A stretch of DNA of 64,000 bases from Afifella sp. IM 167 (GCF_020144925.1 NZ_NSLC01000003.1:310001-374000), one strand, 5' to 3'; counted from the first letter of the stretch, positions 18,698-28,890 are shown. The notes: generated by a model not told the origin, from the sequence alone. Program-made: numbers and translations.

Positions 18698-19581
18698 TTC
18701 GGCTTCTCCGCACGGCAATAAAGCGAGGTCGGCAGCGACTTCGCGCCGCCCTCGCCGACAAGCACCATCTCGCCGGACGTCACCGGCCCGCCGACGATGT
18801 CGGCGCAGAGCTGGTGGAGCGCCAGATAGGAGGCGCGGATCGCATAGGCGGTCAGAACGAGCGTGCCGCCCGGCTTCAGGCAGGCGGCGCAGAGCTTCAG
18901 CATTTCGGGAAGATCCTCGAAGAGCCGCCAGGTCTCGTTCTTCGGCCCGCGGCCGTATTTCGGCGGATCGAGCAGGATCATGTCGTAGGCATTGCCGCGG
19001 CGCACCTCGCGGGCGGCGAACTTTCCCGCATCCTCGCACAGCCAGCGGATCGGCTTTTCCTCCAGGCCGGAGAGAGCCTGGTTCTCGCGCGCCCAGGCGA
19101 TGGCCTTCTTCGAGGCATCGACATGGGCGACCTCGGCCCCCGCCTCGGCGGCGACCAGGGAGGCGATGCCGGTATAGCCGAAGAGATTCAGGAGCTTCGC
19201 GCCGTGCGCGCTCCCGAGTTTGTCGGAGACGAAGCGCCACTGCGCCTCCTGCTCGGGAAAAACGCCGACATGGCGGAAGGAGGTAAGGCGGCAGCGATAG
19301 CGCAGCGCCCCGTGGCGGCAGGTCCAGTCAGGCTCTTCCTGCCTCTGCTTCCAGCGCCCGGCGCCTTCCTCCTCCACATCGCCCGTAAAGACCGCGTCGG
19401 CCTTTGCCCAGGCGCTTTCGGGCAGCGAAGGCGCCCACATCGCCTGTTCCTCCGGCCGGTCGAGCAGCTTTGCGCCGAAGCGCTCCAGGCGCCGGCCGTT
19501 GCCGGAATCGACGAGGGCGTAGTCTTGCGGGCCGTCGGAGGCGAGGACCTCCGGGCGAAGGGATTTTGCGAGCTCGGACAC
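18694..19581 (-). CDS. Class I SAM-dependent methyltransferase, RlmI-like
   Basis: A 295-residue protein with a C-terminal Rossmann methyltransferase domain: FGYTGIASLVAAEAGAEVAHVDASKKAI (SAM site) and LDPPKYGRGP (motif IV). This resembles the catalytic half of the 23S rRNA m5C methyltransferase RlmI, but the PUA domain is absent, so the substrate may differ. Translation starts at GTG (19579-19581), one base after the cysQ stop. Sandwiched between cysQ and the TrmH-family gene in one operon. Confidence 0.86.
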   Translation of the reverse strand: MSELAKSLRPEVLASDGPQDYALVDSGNGRRLERFGAKLLDRPEEQAMWAPSLPESAWAKADAVFTGDVEEEGAGRWKQRQEEPDWTCRHGALRYRCRLTSFRHVGVFPEQEAQWRFVSDKLGSAHGAKLLNLFGYTGIASLVAAEAGAEVAHVDASKKAIAWARENQALSGLEEKPIRWLCEDAGKFAAREVRRGNAYDMILLDPPKYGRGPKNETWRLFEDLPEMLKLCAACLKPGGTLVLTAYAIRASYLALHQLCADIVGGPVTSGEMVLVGEGGAKSLPTSLYCRAEKPK

Positions 19582-19582
19582 G

Positions 19583-20419
19583 TCAGGCGGCGGGCGCTTC
19601 GATCAGCGTTCCGGCAAGGCTCGCATCGCCGAGCGCGAGGAAAAACGGGTTCTCGAACGGGCGCGGCCCGCCCTCGTTGGGGCGGCCGTAGAGAAAGGGG
19701 GTGCCGTCGAGCTTGACGACCTTGCCGCCGGCTGCCTGCAGCACCGCCTGGCCCGCGGCCGTGTCCCACTGCATGGTCGGGCCGAGACGCGGATAAAAAT
19801 CCGCCTCGCCTTCCGCCACCAGGCAGAATTTCAGCGAAGAGCCGATGGAGCGGCTGTCGATGCAGCCGCAGCGGTCGAGAAAGACCGCCGTCTCGGGCGA
19901 CAGATGCGAGCGGCTGGCCACGGCCACCGGGGGCTCTTGCGCCGCGCGCACATGGATCGGCAGGAAGGCGCCGACCGTGCCGGTGCGGGCATCGGCCTCT
20001 GCCGAGAAGGCCTTGCCGCCGGCGCCGCAATAGAGCGTGCCGAGCGCCGGGGCGAAGACGACGCCCGCCACCGGATGTCCGTCCTCGATCAGGGCGATGT
20101 TGACGGTGAACTCGCCACTGCCGGTGATGTATTCCTTGGTGCCGTCGAGCGGATCGACGAGGAAGAAGCGGTCGCCCGTCTCGGGCGGGCCATGCGCGGC
20201 ACAGGCCTCCTCGGCGACGACCGGAATGTCTGGAAAGGCTTCGCGCAGGAAGGTGTCGATCACCTTCTCGCTCGCCCGGTCCGCCTCCGTTACGGGGCTC
20301 TCGTCGGCTTTCGTCTCGACCGACAGGCCGGCATCGTAGGATTTCAGGATGGCGCGGCCGGCGGCGAGCGAAGCTTCCACGAGCGGCTGCAGAAGGGGGG
20401 GGAGGTGACTGAGCGACAT
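19583..20419 (-). CDS. cysQ: 3'(2'),5'-bisphosphate nucleotidase CysQ
   Basis: Inositol-monophosphatase-fold phosphatase of 278 residues that removes the 3'-phosphate from PAP(S), keeping sulfate assimilation running. Seen: VVAEEACAAHG (metal site 1), the signature FFLVDPLDGTKEYITGSGEFTVNIALI, and MQWDTAAGQAVLQAAGG near the C-terminus. First gene of a tight three-gene operon with two methyltransferase genes. Divergent from coxG with a 142-bp spacer. Confidence 0.93.
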   Translation of the reverse strand: MSLSHLPPLLQPLVEASLAAGRAILKSYDAGLSVETKADESPVTEADRASEKVIDTFLREAFPDIPVVAEEACAAHGPPETGDRFFLVDPLDGTKEYITGSGEFTVNIALIEDGHPVAGVVFAPALGTLYCGAGGKAFSAEADARTGTVGAFLPIHVRAAQEPPVAVASRSHLSPETAVFLDRCGCIDSRSIGSSLKFCLVAEGEADFYPRLGPTMQWDTAAGQAVLQAAGGKVVKLDGTPFLYGRPNEGGPRPFENPFFLALGDASLAGTLIEAPAA

Positions 20420-20561
20420 CGGCTCCTCTTAGCCTTTCCGTTATGGCCATGAAATAGCCTTCCGGCGGGTCTCATTGCCAGTTGAGTATGAACGGGGCTG
20501 TGTGCACAATCGCGCGCAAGCAACAAATGCGGGCCGAAGGGCTCGGCCACGGGGAGGCTGA

Positions 20562-21314
20562 ATGAAACTTACCGGCGAATACCAGATCCCGGCGCCACGC
20601 GAGCGGGTCTGGGCTCTGCTCAACGATCCGGACGTGCTGAAGGAATGCATGCCGGGCTGCGAGATGCTGGACACCACCGAGAGCGGCGGCTTCGCCGCCC
20701 GGGTGACGACCAAGATCGGGCCGGTGAAGGCCACCTTCAACGGATCGGTCGACCTCAAGGACATCAACGCGCCGGAAAGCTACCGCATCGAAGGCGAGGG
20801 ACAGGGCGGCGTCGCCGGCTTTGCCAAGGGGCATGCCGACGTTCACCTCGCCGAGGAAGGCGGGGGCACCAAGCTCAGCTACGACGCCGACGTGCAGGTG
20901 GGCGGCAAGCTCGCCCAGCTCGGCAACCGCCTCGTCGGGTCCACCGCCAAGAAGCTCGCCGACCAGTTCTTCTCCTGTCTCGCCGAAAAGGCCGGGGCGG
21001 GAGCGGCCTCGGCCGCAGCGAGCGCGCCCGTCGCCGACGAGCCGGTCGGGCTGCCCGGCGAGACGGTGCCGCCCGCTGCGACCGGCGTTCCGGAAGTGGG
21101 CGCGGCCGCGGAGGCGTCGCCCGCCGAGCCGCATCCCGCGCCAGCGGCGCATGAGAGCGGTTTTTCGCATGCCGCGCACGAGCTGGAGCATGCCGCCGAG
21201 GAGGCGGAGGAGGCCGTGGAAGAGCGCGCCGCCGGAGGTTTTCTGGGCGGGCCGTTCATGTGGGGCCTTCTCGTCATTCTCGTCATGATCGTCGTGTGGG
21301 CCGTTCTTTCCTAG
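20562..21314 (+). CDS. coxG: CoxG-like SRPBCC protein with C-terminal membrane anchor
   Basis: The first ~150 residues form the CoxG (carbon monoxide dehydrogenase subunit G) START-like fold: [55 protein letters not shown] Pro/Ala/Glu-rich linker follows, then one hydrophobic segment at the end ([18 protein letters not shown]). CoxG tethers CODH-type enzymes to the membrane, which fits the anchor. GGGGAGG precedes the ATG. First gene of the cox-like operon, 44 bp before coxS. Confidence 0.9.
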   Translation: MKLTGEYQIPAPRERVWALLNDPDVLKECMPGCEMLDTTESGGFAARVTTKIGPVKATFNGSVDLKDINAPESYRIEGEGQGGVAGFAKGHADVHLAEEGGGTKLSYDADVQVGGKLAQLGNRLVGSTAKKLADQFFSCLAEKAGAGAASAAASAPVADEPVGLPGETVPPAATGVPEVGAAAEASPAEPHPAPAAHESGFSHAAHELEHAAEEAEEAVEERAAGGFLGGPFMWGLLVILVMIVVWAVLS

Positions 21315-21358
21315 GCCGCCCGCCGCACCATAACAAAGACATTCAAGGGAGGAATTTC

Positions 21359-21850
<492 letters not shown>

Positions 21851-21925
21851 GACGATCGGGAACTAAAGGCCTGGCGAAAGAAGAGGCCGGCAAGGCCCCC
21901 TTCGACCCGGCCGAAGGGAGGAAAG

Positions 21926-24295
21926 ATGACAGTTGAGGGCATCGGCGCCCGGGTGGCGCGCAAGGAAGACAAGAGGTTCATCACCGGCAAGGGCCGCTAT
22001 GTCGACGACATGGCCGTGCCCGGCATGAAGCACGCGGCGTTCGTGCGCAGCCCGCACGCGCATGCCCGCATCGGCTCCATCAACGCCGAGGCGGCCAAGG
22101 GCATGCCGGGGGTGATCGCCGTCCTCACCGGCGGGGAGATGGCGGCCGACGGGATCGGCAACCTGATCTGCGGCTGGATGATCCATTCCAAGGACGGCTC
22201 GCCGATGAACATGGGCGCCTGGCCGGCGCTCGCTTCGGAGACGGTGCGCTTCGTCGGCCAGGCCGTCGCCGTCGTCATCGCCGACACCAAGGGTCAGGCG
22301 CGCGACGCCGCCGATGCGGTGGAGGTCGCCTGGGAAGAGCTGCCGGCGGTCTCCGACGTGACCAGCGCGCTCGCCGAAGGCGCGCCGCAGATCCATCCGG
22401 AAGCGGCGGGCAACCTCATCTACGACTGGGAGATCGGCAGCAAGCCGGAGGTCGACGCGGCCTTCCAGGGCGCGGCACATGTGTGCCGCATCGAGCTCAC
22501 CAACAATCGGCTGGTGCCGAACGCCATGGAGCCGCGCGCGGCGCTCGCCCAGTACGACGCGGCGGACGACCATTTCACGCTGTGGACGACCTCGCAGAAC
22601 CCGCATACGGCCCGGCTCGTCCTGTCCGCCTTCTACAACGTGGCGCCGGAACACAAGCTGCGCGTGATTGCGCCGGATGTCGGCGGCGGCTTCGGCTCCA
22701 AGATCTACATCTATCCCGAAGAGATCGTCTGCCTGTGGGCCTCCAAGAAGACCGGAGAACCGGTCAAGTGGACCGGCGACCGCTCGGAAGCCTTCCTCAC
22801 CGACGCGCATGGGCGCGACCATGTGACGGTCGCCGAGATGGCGTTTGACGCCAACAACAAGATCCTCGGCTTCAAGATCGACACGATCGCCAATTTCGGC
22901 GCCTACATGTCGCTCTTCTCCTCGGCGGTGCCGACCTATCTTTATGCCACGCTCCTGTCGGGCCAGTACGACATCCCGCTCATCCACTGCAACGTGCGGG
23001 CGGTCTATACGACGACGGCGCCGGTCGACGCCTATCGCGGGGCGGGCCGGCCGGAAGCCACCTATGTGGTGGAGCGGATGATGGAGACGGCGGCGCGCGA
23101 GCTCGGCGTCTCGCCGGCGGAGCTGAGGCGCACCAACTTCATCCGCGAATTCCCGCATCAGACGCCGGTCATCATGATGTACGACGCCGGCGATTACGAC
23201 GCCTCGCTTAACGCGGCGCTCGCGGCCTCCGACTATGACGGCTTCGGCGCGCGCAAGGCGGAAGCGGAACGGCGCGGCAAGCTCCGCGGCATCGGCATCT
23301 CCTGCTACATCGAGGCCTGCGGTATCGCGCCGTCCAAGGCGGTGGGCTCGCTCGGCGCCGGCGTCGGGCTGTGGGAATCGGCGGAAGTGCGTGTGAACCC
23401 GGTCGGCACGATCGAGGTGCTGACAGGCTCCCATTCGCACGGCCAGGGCCATGAGACGACCTTCGCCCAGCTGGTGGCGAGCCGCCTCGGCGTGCCGCTC
23501 GACAACATCTCCATCGTCCATGGCGACACCGACAAGGTGCAGTTCGGCATGGGAACCTACGGCTCGCGCTCCGGCGCGGTCGGCATGTCGGCGATCTCCA
23601 AGGCGATCGACAAGGTGGAGGCGAAGGCGAAGAAGCTCGCGGCCCATCTCCTGGAAGCCTCCGAAGGCGATATCGAGATCGCCGACGGCGAGGTGCGGGT
23701 CGCCGGCACGGACAAGAAGCTCGGCTGGCACGAGGTCTGCCTCGCCGCCTACACGGCGCACAACCTGCCGGACGGCATGGAGCCGGGCCTCAAGGAGGGC
23801 GCCTTCTACGACCCGACCAACTTCACCTTCCCGGCGGGCGCCTATGTCTGCGAGGTGGAGATCGATCCCGATACCGGCCACACCGACATCGTCTCCTTCG
23901 TGGCGGCCGACGATTTCGGGCGGATCATCAATCCGCTGATCGTCGAAGGCCAGGTGCATGGCGGCATCGCCCAGGGTATCGGCCAGGCGCTGCTGGAAGG
24001 CTGCGTCTACGACGAAGGCGGGCAGCTGATCACCGCCACCTTCAACGACTACGCCATGCCGCGGGCGCATGACCTGCCTTCGTTCAACGTCTCGACGACG
24101 GAGACGATCTGCCCCTCCAACCCGCTCGGCATCAAGGGCTGCGGAGAGGCCGGGGCCATCGGCTCGCCGCCGGCGGTCATGAACGCCATCACGGACGCGA
24201 TCGGAAACAACGACCTCAGCATGCCCGCCACGCCGGAAAAGGTGTGGCGCGCGCTCCGCGCAGCGGGCGGCGGCATGCGCGAGGCGGCGGAATAA
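21926..24295 (+). CDS. coxL: Molybdenum hydroxylase large subunit, CODH form II-like
   Basis: A 789-residue xanthine-oxidase-family catalytic subunit. N-terminal [19 protein letters not shown], the cofactor region GGGFGSKI, and near residue 368 the active-site loop AYRGAGR. True aerobic CO dehydrogenase (form I) has AYxCSFR at this place with the Mo-Cu cysteine; the AYRGAGR version marks form II, whose physiological substrate is uncertain. Gene order S-L-M here also fits form II. The C-terminal [13 protein letters not shown] carries the catalytic glutamate. Confidence 0.93.
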   Translation: MTVEGIGARVARKEDKRFITGKGRYVDDMAVPGMKHAAFVRSPHAHARIGSINAEAAKGMPGVIAVLTGGEMAADGIGNLICGWMIHSKDGSPMNMGAWPALASETVRFVGQAVAVVIADTKGQARDAADAVEVAWEELPAVSDVTSALAEGAPQIHPEAAGNLIYDWEIGSKPEVDAAFQGAAHVCRIELTNNRLVPNAMEPRAALAQYDAADDHFTLWTTSQNPHTARLVLSAFYNVAPEHKLRVIAPDVGGGFGSKIYIYPEEIVCLWASKKTGEPVKWTGDRSEAFLTDAHGRDHVTVAEMAFDANNKILGFKIDTIANFGAYMSLFSSAVPTYLYATLLSGQYDIPLIHCNVRAVYTTTAPVDAYRGAGRPEATYVVERMMETAARELGVSPAELRRTNFIREFPHQTPVIMMYDAGDYDASLNAALAASDYDGFGARKAEAERRGKLRGIGISCYIEACGIAPSKAVGSLGAGVGLWESAEVRVNPVGTIEVLTGSHSHGQGHETTFAQLVASRLGVPLDNISIVHGDTDKVQFGMGTYGSRSGAVGMSAISKAIDKVEAKAKKLAAHLLEASEGDIEIADGEVRVAGTDKKLGWHEVCLAAYTAHNLPDGMEPGLKEGAFYDPTNFTFPAGAYVCEVEIDPDTGHTDIVSFVAADDFGRIINPLIVEGQVHGGIAQGIGQALLEGCVYDEGGQLITATFNDYAMPRAHDLPSFNVSTTETICPSNPLGIKGCGEAGAIGSPPAVMNAITDAIGNNDLSMPATPEKVWRALRAAGGGMREAAE

Positions 24296-24308
24296 GGAGA
24301 GCTCATCC

Positions 24309-25127
24309 ATGTACCCACTTTCCTACAGGCGCGCTTCCAGCGTCGACGAAGCGCGGCGGCTCTTCCAGGAGGCCTCCGACGCGGCCTATCTGGCCGGCGG
24401 GCACACGCTGCTGCCGACGATGAAGCAGCGGCTTGCCGTGCATGACGTCCTGGTCGACCTCACCCGCATCGAGGCGATGCGCGGCATCTCCGTCTCCGGC
24501 GACACGCTGACGATCGGCGGCGGCATGACCCATGCCGAGGTATCGGAATCCTCCGAGGTAAAGGGCGCGATTTCCTCGCTTGCGGCCATGGTCGGCTCCA
24601 TCGGGGATGCCCAGGTGCGCCACCGCGGCACGATCGGCGGCTCGATCGCCAACAACGACCCGGCGGCCGATTATCCTTCGGCGGCCCTGGCGCTGGCGGC
24701 GACGATCAAGACCGACAGCCGCGAAATCGCGGCCGATGACTTCTTCACCGCGCTCTACGAGACGGCGCTGGAGGAGGGGGAGATCGTCACCGGCGTTTCC
24801 TTCCGCATTCCGGAGACGGCGGGCTATGCCAAGTTTCGCAACCCGGCCTCACGCTATCCGATGGCCGGCGTCTTCGTCGCCAAGCACAAGGACGGCTCGG
24901 TGCGTGTGGGCGTCACCGGCGCCGGCATGGAAGGTGCTTTCCGCTGGCACGAGGCCGAAGAGGCGCTCGCCGGCAACTTTTCCGGCGAGGCGCTCGCCGG
25001 CATCAGCCTCGATCCGGGAATGATGATGGGCGACATCCACGGCTCGCCGGAGTACCGGGCGAACCTTGTGGCGGTGATGGCCGGGCGCGCGCTCGCCAAT
25101 CTCGGCTCGGCCGAAGCGATCATCTGA
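24309..25127 (+). CDS. coxM: CODH-like medium subunit, FAD binding
   Basis: A 272-residue flavoprotein subunit. It has the two FAD motifs of the family: [14 protein letters not shown] near the N-terminus and [18 protein letters not shown] in the middle, then the CO-dehydrogenase flavoprotein C-terminal domain. It completes the S-L-M heterotrimer. No coxD/E/F-like maturation genes or Mo-cofactor genes follow; a hairpin at 25173-25209 closes the operon. Confidence 0.94.
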   Translation: MYPLSYRRASSVDEARRLFQEASDAAYLAGGHTLLPTMKQRLAVHDVLVDLTRIEAMRGISVSGDTLTIGGGMTHAEVSESSEVKGAISSLAAMVGSIGDAQVRHRGTIGGSIANNDPAADYPSAALALAATIKTDSREIAADDFFTALYETALEEGEIVTGVSFRIPETAGYAKFRNPASRYPMAGVFVAKHKDGSVRVGVTGAGMEGAFRWHEAEEALAGNFSGEALAGISLDPGMMMGDIHGSPEYRANLVAVMAGRALANLGSAEAII

Positions 25128-25172
25128 GTGCCGTAAGGCATGCCCGCGTCTTGGCGGCGGGCAGGACGAGAT

Positions 25173-25209
25173 AAAGGCGCCGCGGCCCGGGTGGGCTGCG
25201 GCGCCTTTT
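25173..25209 (+). terminator. Terminator after coxM
   Basis: AAAGGCGCCGC and GCGGCGCCTTTT form an 11-bp stem around a 14-nt loop, ending in a short T-run, 45 bp after the coxM stop. A second smaller stem (TGCCCGC/GCGGGCA, 25141-25163) precedes it. The T-rich end is on the plus strand, so it serves the cox operon. Confidence 0.75.
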
Positions 25210-25228
25210 GCTTTCGTCGCGGATCGCC

Positions 25229-25492
25229 CTAGTCGCAGATCATCCGGCGCTGGATCACGTAGCCGCCGATCTGGCGATTGTAGACCTCGACATTGCGATA
25301 GCGGCAGTTCGGCTCCAGCGTCGTGGCGCGGCGGAACGAATTGTTGAAGAAGTGGGCGTTCGGATTGCGGATGATCAGCTCCAGCTTCTCGTCGGGGCCG
25401 TCCCATATGGTGCGGCTCTCCGCCTCGGCGCTGGCGGTGAAGGTGGTGGCCGCGATGGCGGCGGCGATGGCGATCATGACATAGCGGCGCAT
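25229..25492 (-). CDS. Small exported protein of unknown function
   Basis: An 87-residue protein with a clean Sec signal peptide: MRRYVMIAIAAAIAATTFTASAEAE with predicted cleavage near AEA. The mature part is about 64 residues with two cysteines (NCRYRN and the C-terminal MICD), likely a disulfide in the periplasm. No family recognised. AAGGAG lies 6 nt before the ATG. Convergent with the cox operon. Confidence 0.75.
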   Translation of the reverse strand: MRRYVMIAIAAAIAATTFTASAEAESRTIWDGPDEKLELIIRNPNAHFFNNSFRRATTLEPNCRYRNVEVYNRQIGGYVIQRRMICD

Positions 25493-25656
25493 GGTTTCTC
25501 CTTGCGGTCGGCCCGCATTTTTCGGGGGCGACGTGCCGGCCCGGCTGCAATGGGTGCCGTTCTATGCGAGCCTGATCCGCGCCTCTGTGAACCGCGTCAC
25601 GTTGGGCGAAAGCGTCCTTGCGCGGCTGCGCCGCCCGCAAGAGGGGCTGCTGCCCG

Positions 25657-25685
25657 TTGACTGGCCGGATGCGCCCAACTATAGC
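25657..25685 (+). promoter_or_regulatory. Probable promoter of rpsT
   Basis: TTGACT and TATAGC separated by 17 bp, a near-consensus sigma-70 promoter, about 105 bp upstream of the rpsT ATG. The resulting leader of nearly 100 nt contains the hairpin at 25698-25716. Confidence 0.65.
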
Positions 25686-25697
25686 ATGCCGCAACCA

Positions 25698-25716
25698 CGC
25701 GGCCGCTTTGGCCGCG
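25698..25716 (+). promoter_or_regulatory. Hairpin in rpsT leader
   Basis: CGCGGCC gcttt GGCCGCG, a perfect 7-bp GC stem in the predicted leader RNA. A run of six T (25735-25740) follows 18 nt later. Could take part in attenuation or autogenous control of S20 synthesis; the T-run is too far for a simple terminator. Confidence 0.4.
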
Positions 25717-25789
25717 CTTTCTGTTGGGCAGAGCTTTTTTCTGTCCGCAGACCTTGAACACCACGGAATTGAACGGACGGTACGGACCC

Positions 25790-26053
25790 ATGGCCAATAC
25801 ACCTTCGGCCAGAAAGGCCGCTCGCAAGATCGAGCGGCGCACGGCAGAGAACAGGGCGCGGCGCTCGCGCATCCGCAGCTATCTGCGGAGCGTGGAGGAG
25901 GCGATTGCCTCCGGAGATTCCTCCGCCGCCCAGGCGGCGTTGAAGCAGGCACAGCCGGAACTGATGCGCGGCGCCTCCAAGGGCGTGATGCACAAGAATA
26001 CGGCCTCGCGGAAGATCTCCCGCCTCGCCAGCCGCGTGAAGGCCCTCGGCTGA
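25790..26053 (+). CDS. rpsT: 30S ribosomal protein S20
   Basis: An 87-residue basic helical ribosomal protein binding 16S rRNA. It starts [19 protein letters not shown] and ends with the conserved [19 protein letters not shown]. The rpsT-dnaA neighbourhood is conserved across alphaproteobacteria, here interrupted by a non-coding stretch and a rhodanese gene. Confidence 0.97.
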   Translation: MANTPSARKAARKIERRTAENRARRSRIRSYLRSVEEAIASGDSSAAQAALKQAQPELMRGASKGVMHKNTASRKISRLASRVKALG

Positions 26054-26898
26054 CACGTCTTCGGGGCGGCCCGCCGCCCCGCCTGCCGCTTCCGAGCGAA
26101 TGAGGGCGATCCGCCCTTGCGCATGACCGGTGTGCTTGGCGCGCCGGCCCTCATGCTGCGCCGATGCGGCGCTTTCCAATCGAGCGAAAACAAGCAGCCT
26201 GCACAGGCCATGCAGCCGCGTGATCGCGGCTGTCGGCGCATGTGCGGGCTGCCTGACTCTAGCTGCTATCTTGCCTCTTTTCCGAGGCGGCACATCATGC
26301 GCGTAATTCCCGGTATCCACACCGTGCGAAAGGTCGCGACACGCCCAGCCGGACGTTGCGTCCCGCGCCACCTTCCCCTGAGTCCGGTTGCCCCAAGCTG
26401 TCAGAAATTTGGCCATATTAACAATTCGTTAGGAACAAGACGCGGCATCGGACCCGGATTCGCGCCGGCATCGGCGAGTCAAGCCCGCCGCGCCGCGAAG
26501 GTTTTTGAAGCCACCTAATTTGCTGAGCAAAAGACGCACATTTTGCCCAACTTCCTGCGACTCCAAGGGCTTGTGCGCCGGCCTTGGCAAGAGGTGCCGA
26601 AACGGCATTCCGGCGGCGTTGGCGCTCCGTTCTCGCCCGGCGAAATTGGGATGTTGCCCACCCCGGCCAGCTATGGTTTCTAGACCTCACGACGGGGCGA
26701 CCCGAAGCCTCCGAAAAAGGTGACATCGGCCACGCCGGGACTCCGTTCCCGGCGGGTGGAAGCTTTTGCCTTCGCCCAGCCGAAACGGGTCGCAACGTCG
26801 TGGCGTGGGCTTTTCAGGCCGCGTCTCATTCAAGGCTGGGATCTCGTATTCTGGACATTCATCGACCGGGCCTTTGCCCGGCGAGCGGGGGAGTTTGT
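26054..26898. other. 845-bp non-coding region between rpsT and rhodanese
   Basis: No convincing gene on either strand. It holds an AT-richer patch (26401-26440), one DnaA-box-like 9-mer GTATCCACA at 26313-26321 (one mismatch from TTATCCACA), a hairpin CGCCGGGA/TCCCGGCG at 26733-26754, and six GANTC sites at 26255, 26380, 26457, 26476, 26559 and 26739. It may carry the dnaA regulatory region or part of an origin, but one box is not enough to call oriC. Confidence 0.5.
26063..26080 (+). terminator. Weak hairpin after rpsT
   Basis: GGGGCGGC cc GCCGCCCC, eight paired bases 10 nt after the rpsT stop. The loop is only 2 nt and there is no T-run, so its terminator role is tentative. Confidence 0.35.
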
Positions 26899-27330
26899 GT
26901 GCACGCAGGGGCCTATCAAGGGGATGTTCTACCAGAGGATGCATGGCGCGCCCTCCAGGAGAATGCCGTCATGATAGACGTGCGCACGCGGGCGGAATGG
27001 ACCTTCGTCGGTCTACCCGACCTTTCCAGCCTCGGCGGGCGTCTTGTGCTCGCCGAATGGCTGAGCTTCCCGGACAACCAGACCGACCCGGCCTTTGTCG
27101 ACAAGCTCTCCGGGGCACTCGACGAGGCGAAGGTGGACAAGGGCACGCCGCTCTACTTCCTCTGCCGCTCGGGCGTGCGTAGCGCGTTCGCGGCGGCAGC
27201 GATGAGCGCGGCGGGCTTTGCCCCCTGCTTCAACGTTGCGGGAGGGTTCGAGGGGGAACGGGACGCACTCGGCCATCGCGGCCACCTGAACGGGTGGAAA
27301 GCGGCCGGGCTGCCCTGGTCTCAATCTTAG
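26899..27330 (+). CDS. Rhodanese-like domain protein
   Basis: A single-domain sulfurtransferase-like protein of 143 residues. Seen: MIDVRTRAEWTFVGLPDL (CH2-type region near the N-terminus) and the active-site loop FLCRSGVRS with the catalytic cysteine. The start is taken as the GTG at 26899, 5 nt after GGGGGAG. It lies 61 bp before dnaA on the same strand, so readthrough into dnaA is possible. Sulfur acceptor unknown. Confidence 0.88.
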   Translation: MHAGAYQGDVLPEDAWRALQENAVMIDVRTRAEWTFVGLPDLSSLGGRLVLAEWLSFPDNQTDPAFVDKLSGALDEAKVDKGTPLYFLCRSGVRSAFAAAAMSAAGFAPCFNVAGGFEGERDALGHRGHLNGWKAAGLPWSQS

Positions 27331-27391
27331 ATTGTGAAAATGGCGTGCGCCGGATCCGGAGCGCGCCCTGGCGGACAAGGAGATGCGGCGG

Positions 27392-28837
27392 ATGTCTGCA
27401 GAAGCGGCAAAAGTTGTGAAGGAGCAGATAGTGGCGGACGGAGAGAGCGCGGAACGTGACTTTCAGGAGGGCTGGTCGCGCGTGAAGAAGCGCCTCAACG
27501 TGGAACTCGGCGACGATGTGTTCTCGTCCTGGTTCAGCCGGATCGAATGCGACGGCGTTGCGGCCGGCGTCGTCACTCTCTCGGCGCCCACGCAGTTCCT
27601 CAAGAGCTGGATCAAGAGCCATTATACCGACCGTCTGGTCGAACTGTGGAACGCCGAATACGGCGAGGTCCGCCGCGTCGAGGTCGTGCGGCGGAGCGCG
27701 CTGAAGATTCCGGCGCAGATGAAGCTGGTTCAGTCCCAGCCCGTGGAGACCGTGCCGTCCGCGCAGGTGGAAGCCGCCGACGAGCGCTTCGCCGGCTCGC
27801 CTCTCGATGCCCGCCTCACCTTCGGGAGCTTCTGCGAAGGCGCCTCCAACGATGTCGCCTTTCGCGCGGCCCGTGCCGTCGCCTCGGCGCCGGAGGGCTC
27901 CACGCCCCTCTACAATCCGCTCTACATCCATGCCGGCGTCGGTATCGGCAAGACGCATCTCCTGCAGGCGATCGCGCATGAATCGCGCAACCTCAATCCA
28001 CGCCGCCGCGTCGTCTACCTGACCACGGAGCGCTTCACCTCGCAGTTCGTGACGGCGCTGCGCGACCGCACGGCGCTCGACTTCAAGGAAGTGCTGCGCT
28101 CCACCGACCTCCTGCTTATCGACGACATGCAGTTCCTGACCGGGCGCTCCACGCAGCAGGAATTCTGCCACATGCTGAATTCGCTGCTGGATTCCTCGCG
28201 GCAGGTGGTGGTGGCTGCCGACCGCGCCCCGGGCGAGCTGGAAGGCCTCGACGAGCGGGTCCGCTCGCGCCTCAAGGGCGGCGTCGTCGTCGGCATGGGC
28301 CGTCCGGACGCGGGGATGCGGCGCAAGATCCTGGAGATGCGCTATGCGGCCGCGCGCGAGCGCGATCCGCGGCTGTCCATTCCCGAGCAGGTGCTCGATT
28401 ATGTGGCGCGGATGGTGGTCAGCAATGGCCGCGATCTCGACGGTGCGCTCAACCGGCTGGTCTGCCGGGCGCAGTTTTCCGATGCCCCGATCACGGTCGA
28501 GGCGTGCGAACTGGCCGTCGCTGACCTCGTCGGCGATCGGGAGCCGAAGCGCATCCGCATCGAGGACATCCAGAAGATCGTGGCCCGCCACTACAATGTC
28601 AGCCGCCAGGACCTCGTCTCGGCACGGCGCACGCGGACGGTCGTCAAGCCGAGGCAGATCGCCATGTATCTGGCCAAGACCATGACGCCACGCTCCTTCC
28701 CGGAGATCGGCAAGCGCTTCGGCGGAAGGGACCACACCACGGTCCTGCACGCCGTGCGCAAGATCGAGGGCCTTGTCGGCGCGGACCAGAAACTGTCCGA
28801 CGAGATCGAGCTCCTGAGGCGGCTTTTGCAGGACTGA
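27392..28837 (+). CDS. dnaA: Chromosomal replication initiator DnaA
   Basis: AAA+ initiator of about 481 residues: N-terminal DnaB/DiaA-contact domain (WSRVKKRLNVELGDDVFSSW), linker, AAA+ domain with P-loop AGVGIGKTH (near residue 186) and Walker B LLIDDMQFL, and the C-terminal DNA-binding domain with the signature FGGRDHTTVLHAV. The first P-loop glycine is alanine here. AAGGAG touches an upstream ATG (27383), so the ATG at 27392, 9 nt downstream of it, is the better start. A strong terminator follows. Confidence 0.96.
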   Translation: MSAEAAKVVKEQIVADGESAERDFQEGWSRVKKRLNVELGDDVFSSWFSRIECDGVAAGVVTLSAPTQFLKSWIKSHYTDRLVELWNAEYGEVRRVEVVRRSALKIPAQMKLVQSQPVETVPSAQVEAADERFAGSPLDARLTFGSFCEGASNDVAFRAARAVASAPEGSTPLYNPLYIHAGVGIGKTHLLQAIAHESRNLNPRRRVVYLTTERFTSQFVTALRDRTALDFKEVLRSTDLLLIDDMQFLTGRSTQQEFCHMLNSLLDSSRQVVVAADRAPGELEGLDERVRSRLKGGVVVGMGRPDAGMRRKILEMRYAAARERDPRLSIPEQVLDYVARMVVSNGRDLDGALNRLVCRAQFSDAPITVEACELAVADLVGDREPKRIRIEDIQKIVARHYNVSRQDLVSARRTRTVVKPRQIAMYLAKTMTPRSFPEIGKRFGGRDHTTVLHAVRKIEGLVGADQKLSDEIELLRRLLQD

Positions 28838-28851
28838 GAGGATCAGGTGGG

Positions 28852-28890
28852 GACCGGCCGGCGGAAAGCGCCGGCCGGTCTTGTGTTTTG
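28852..28890 (+). terminator. Rho-independent terminator after dnaA
   Basis: GACCGGCCGGCG gaaag CGCCGGCCGGTC, a perfect 12-bp stem followed by TTGTGTTTTG, 14 bp after the dnaA stop. It separates dnaA transcription from dnaN. Confidence 0.85.

Noticed and set aside
21926-24295. True aerobic CO dehydrogenase (form I)
   Set aside because: The active-site loop is AYRGAGR, not AYxCSFR, and the gene order is S-L-M.
21863-24310. Long open frame opposite coxL
   Set aside because: Antisense shadow with the same Arg/His-rich composition and no domain.
26313-26321. DnaA-box-like GTATCCACA as evidence of oriC
   Set aside because: One imperfect box, no cluster and no clear unwinding element. In many alphaproteobacteria the origin is near hemE, which is not in this window.
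26117-26518. Open frame in the rpsT-rhodanese gap
   Set aside because: Arg/Pro/Cys-rich random-looking translation with no ribosome site; six GANTC sites suggest a regulatory stretch instead.
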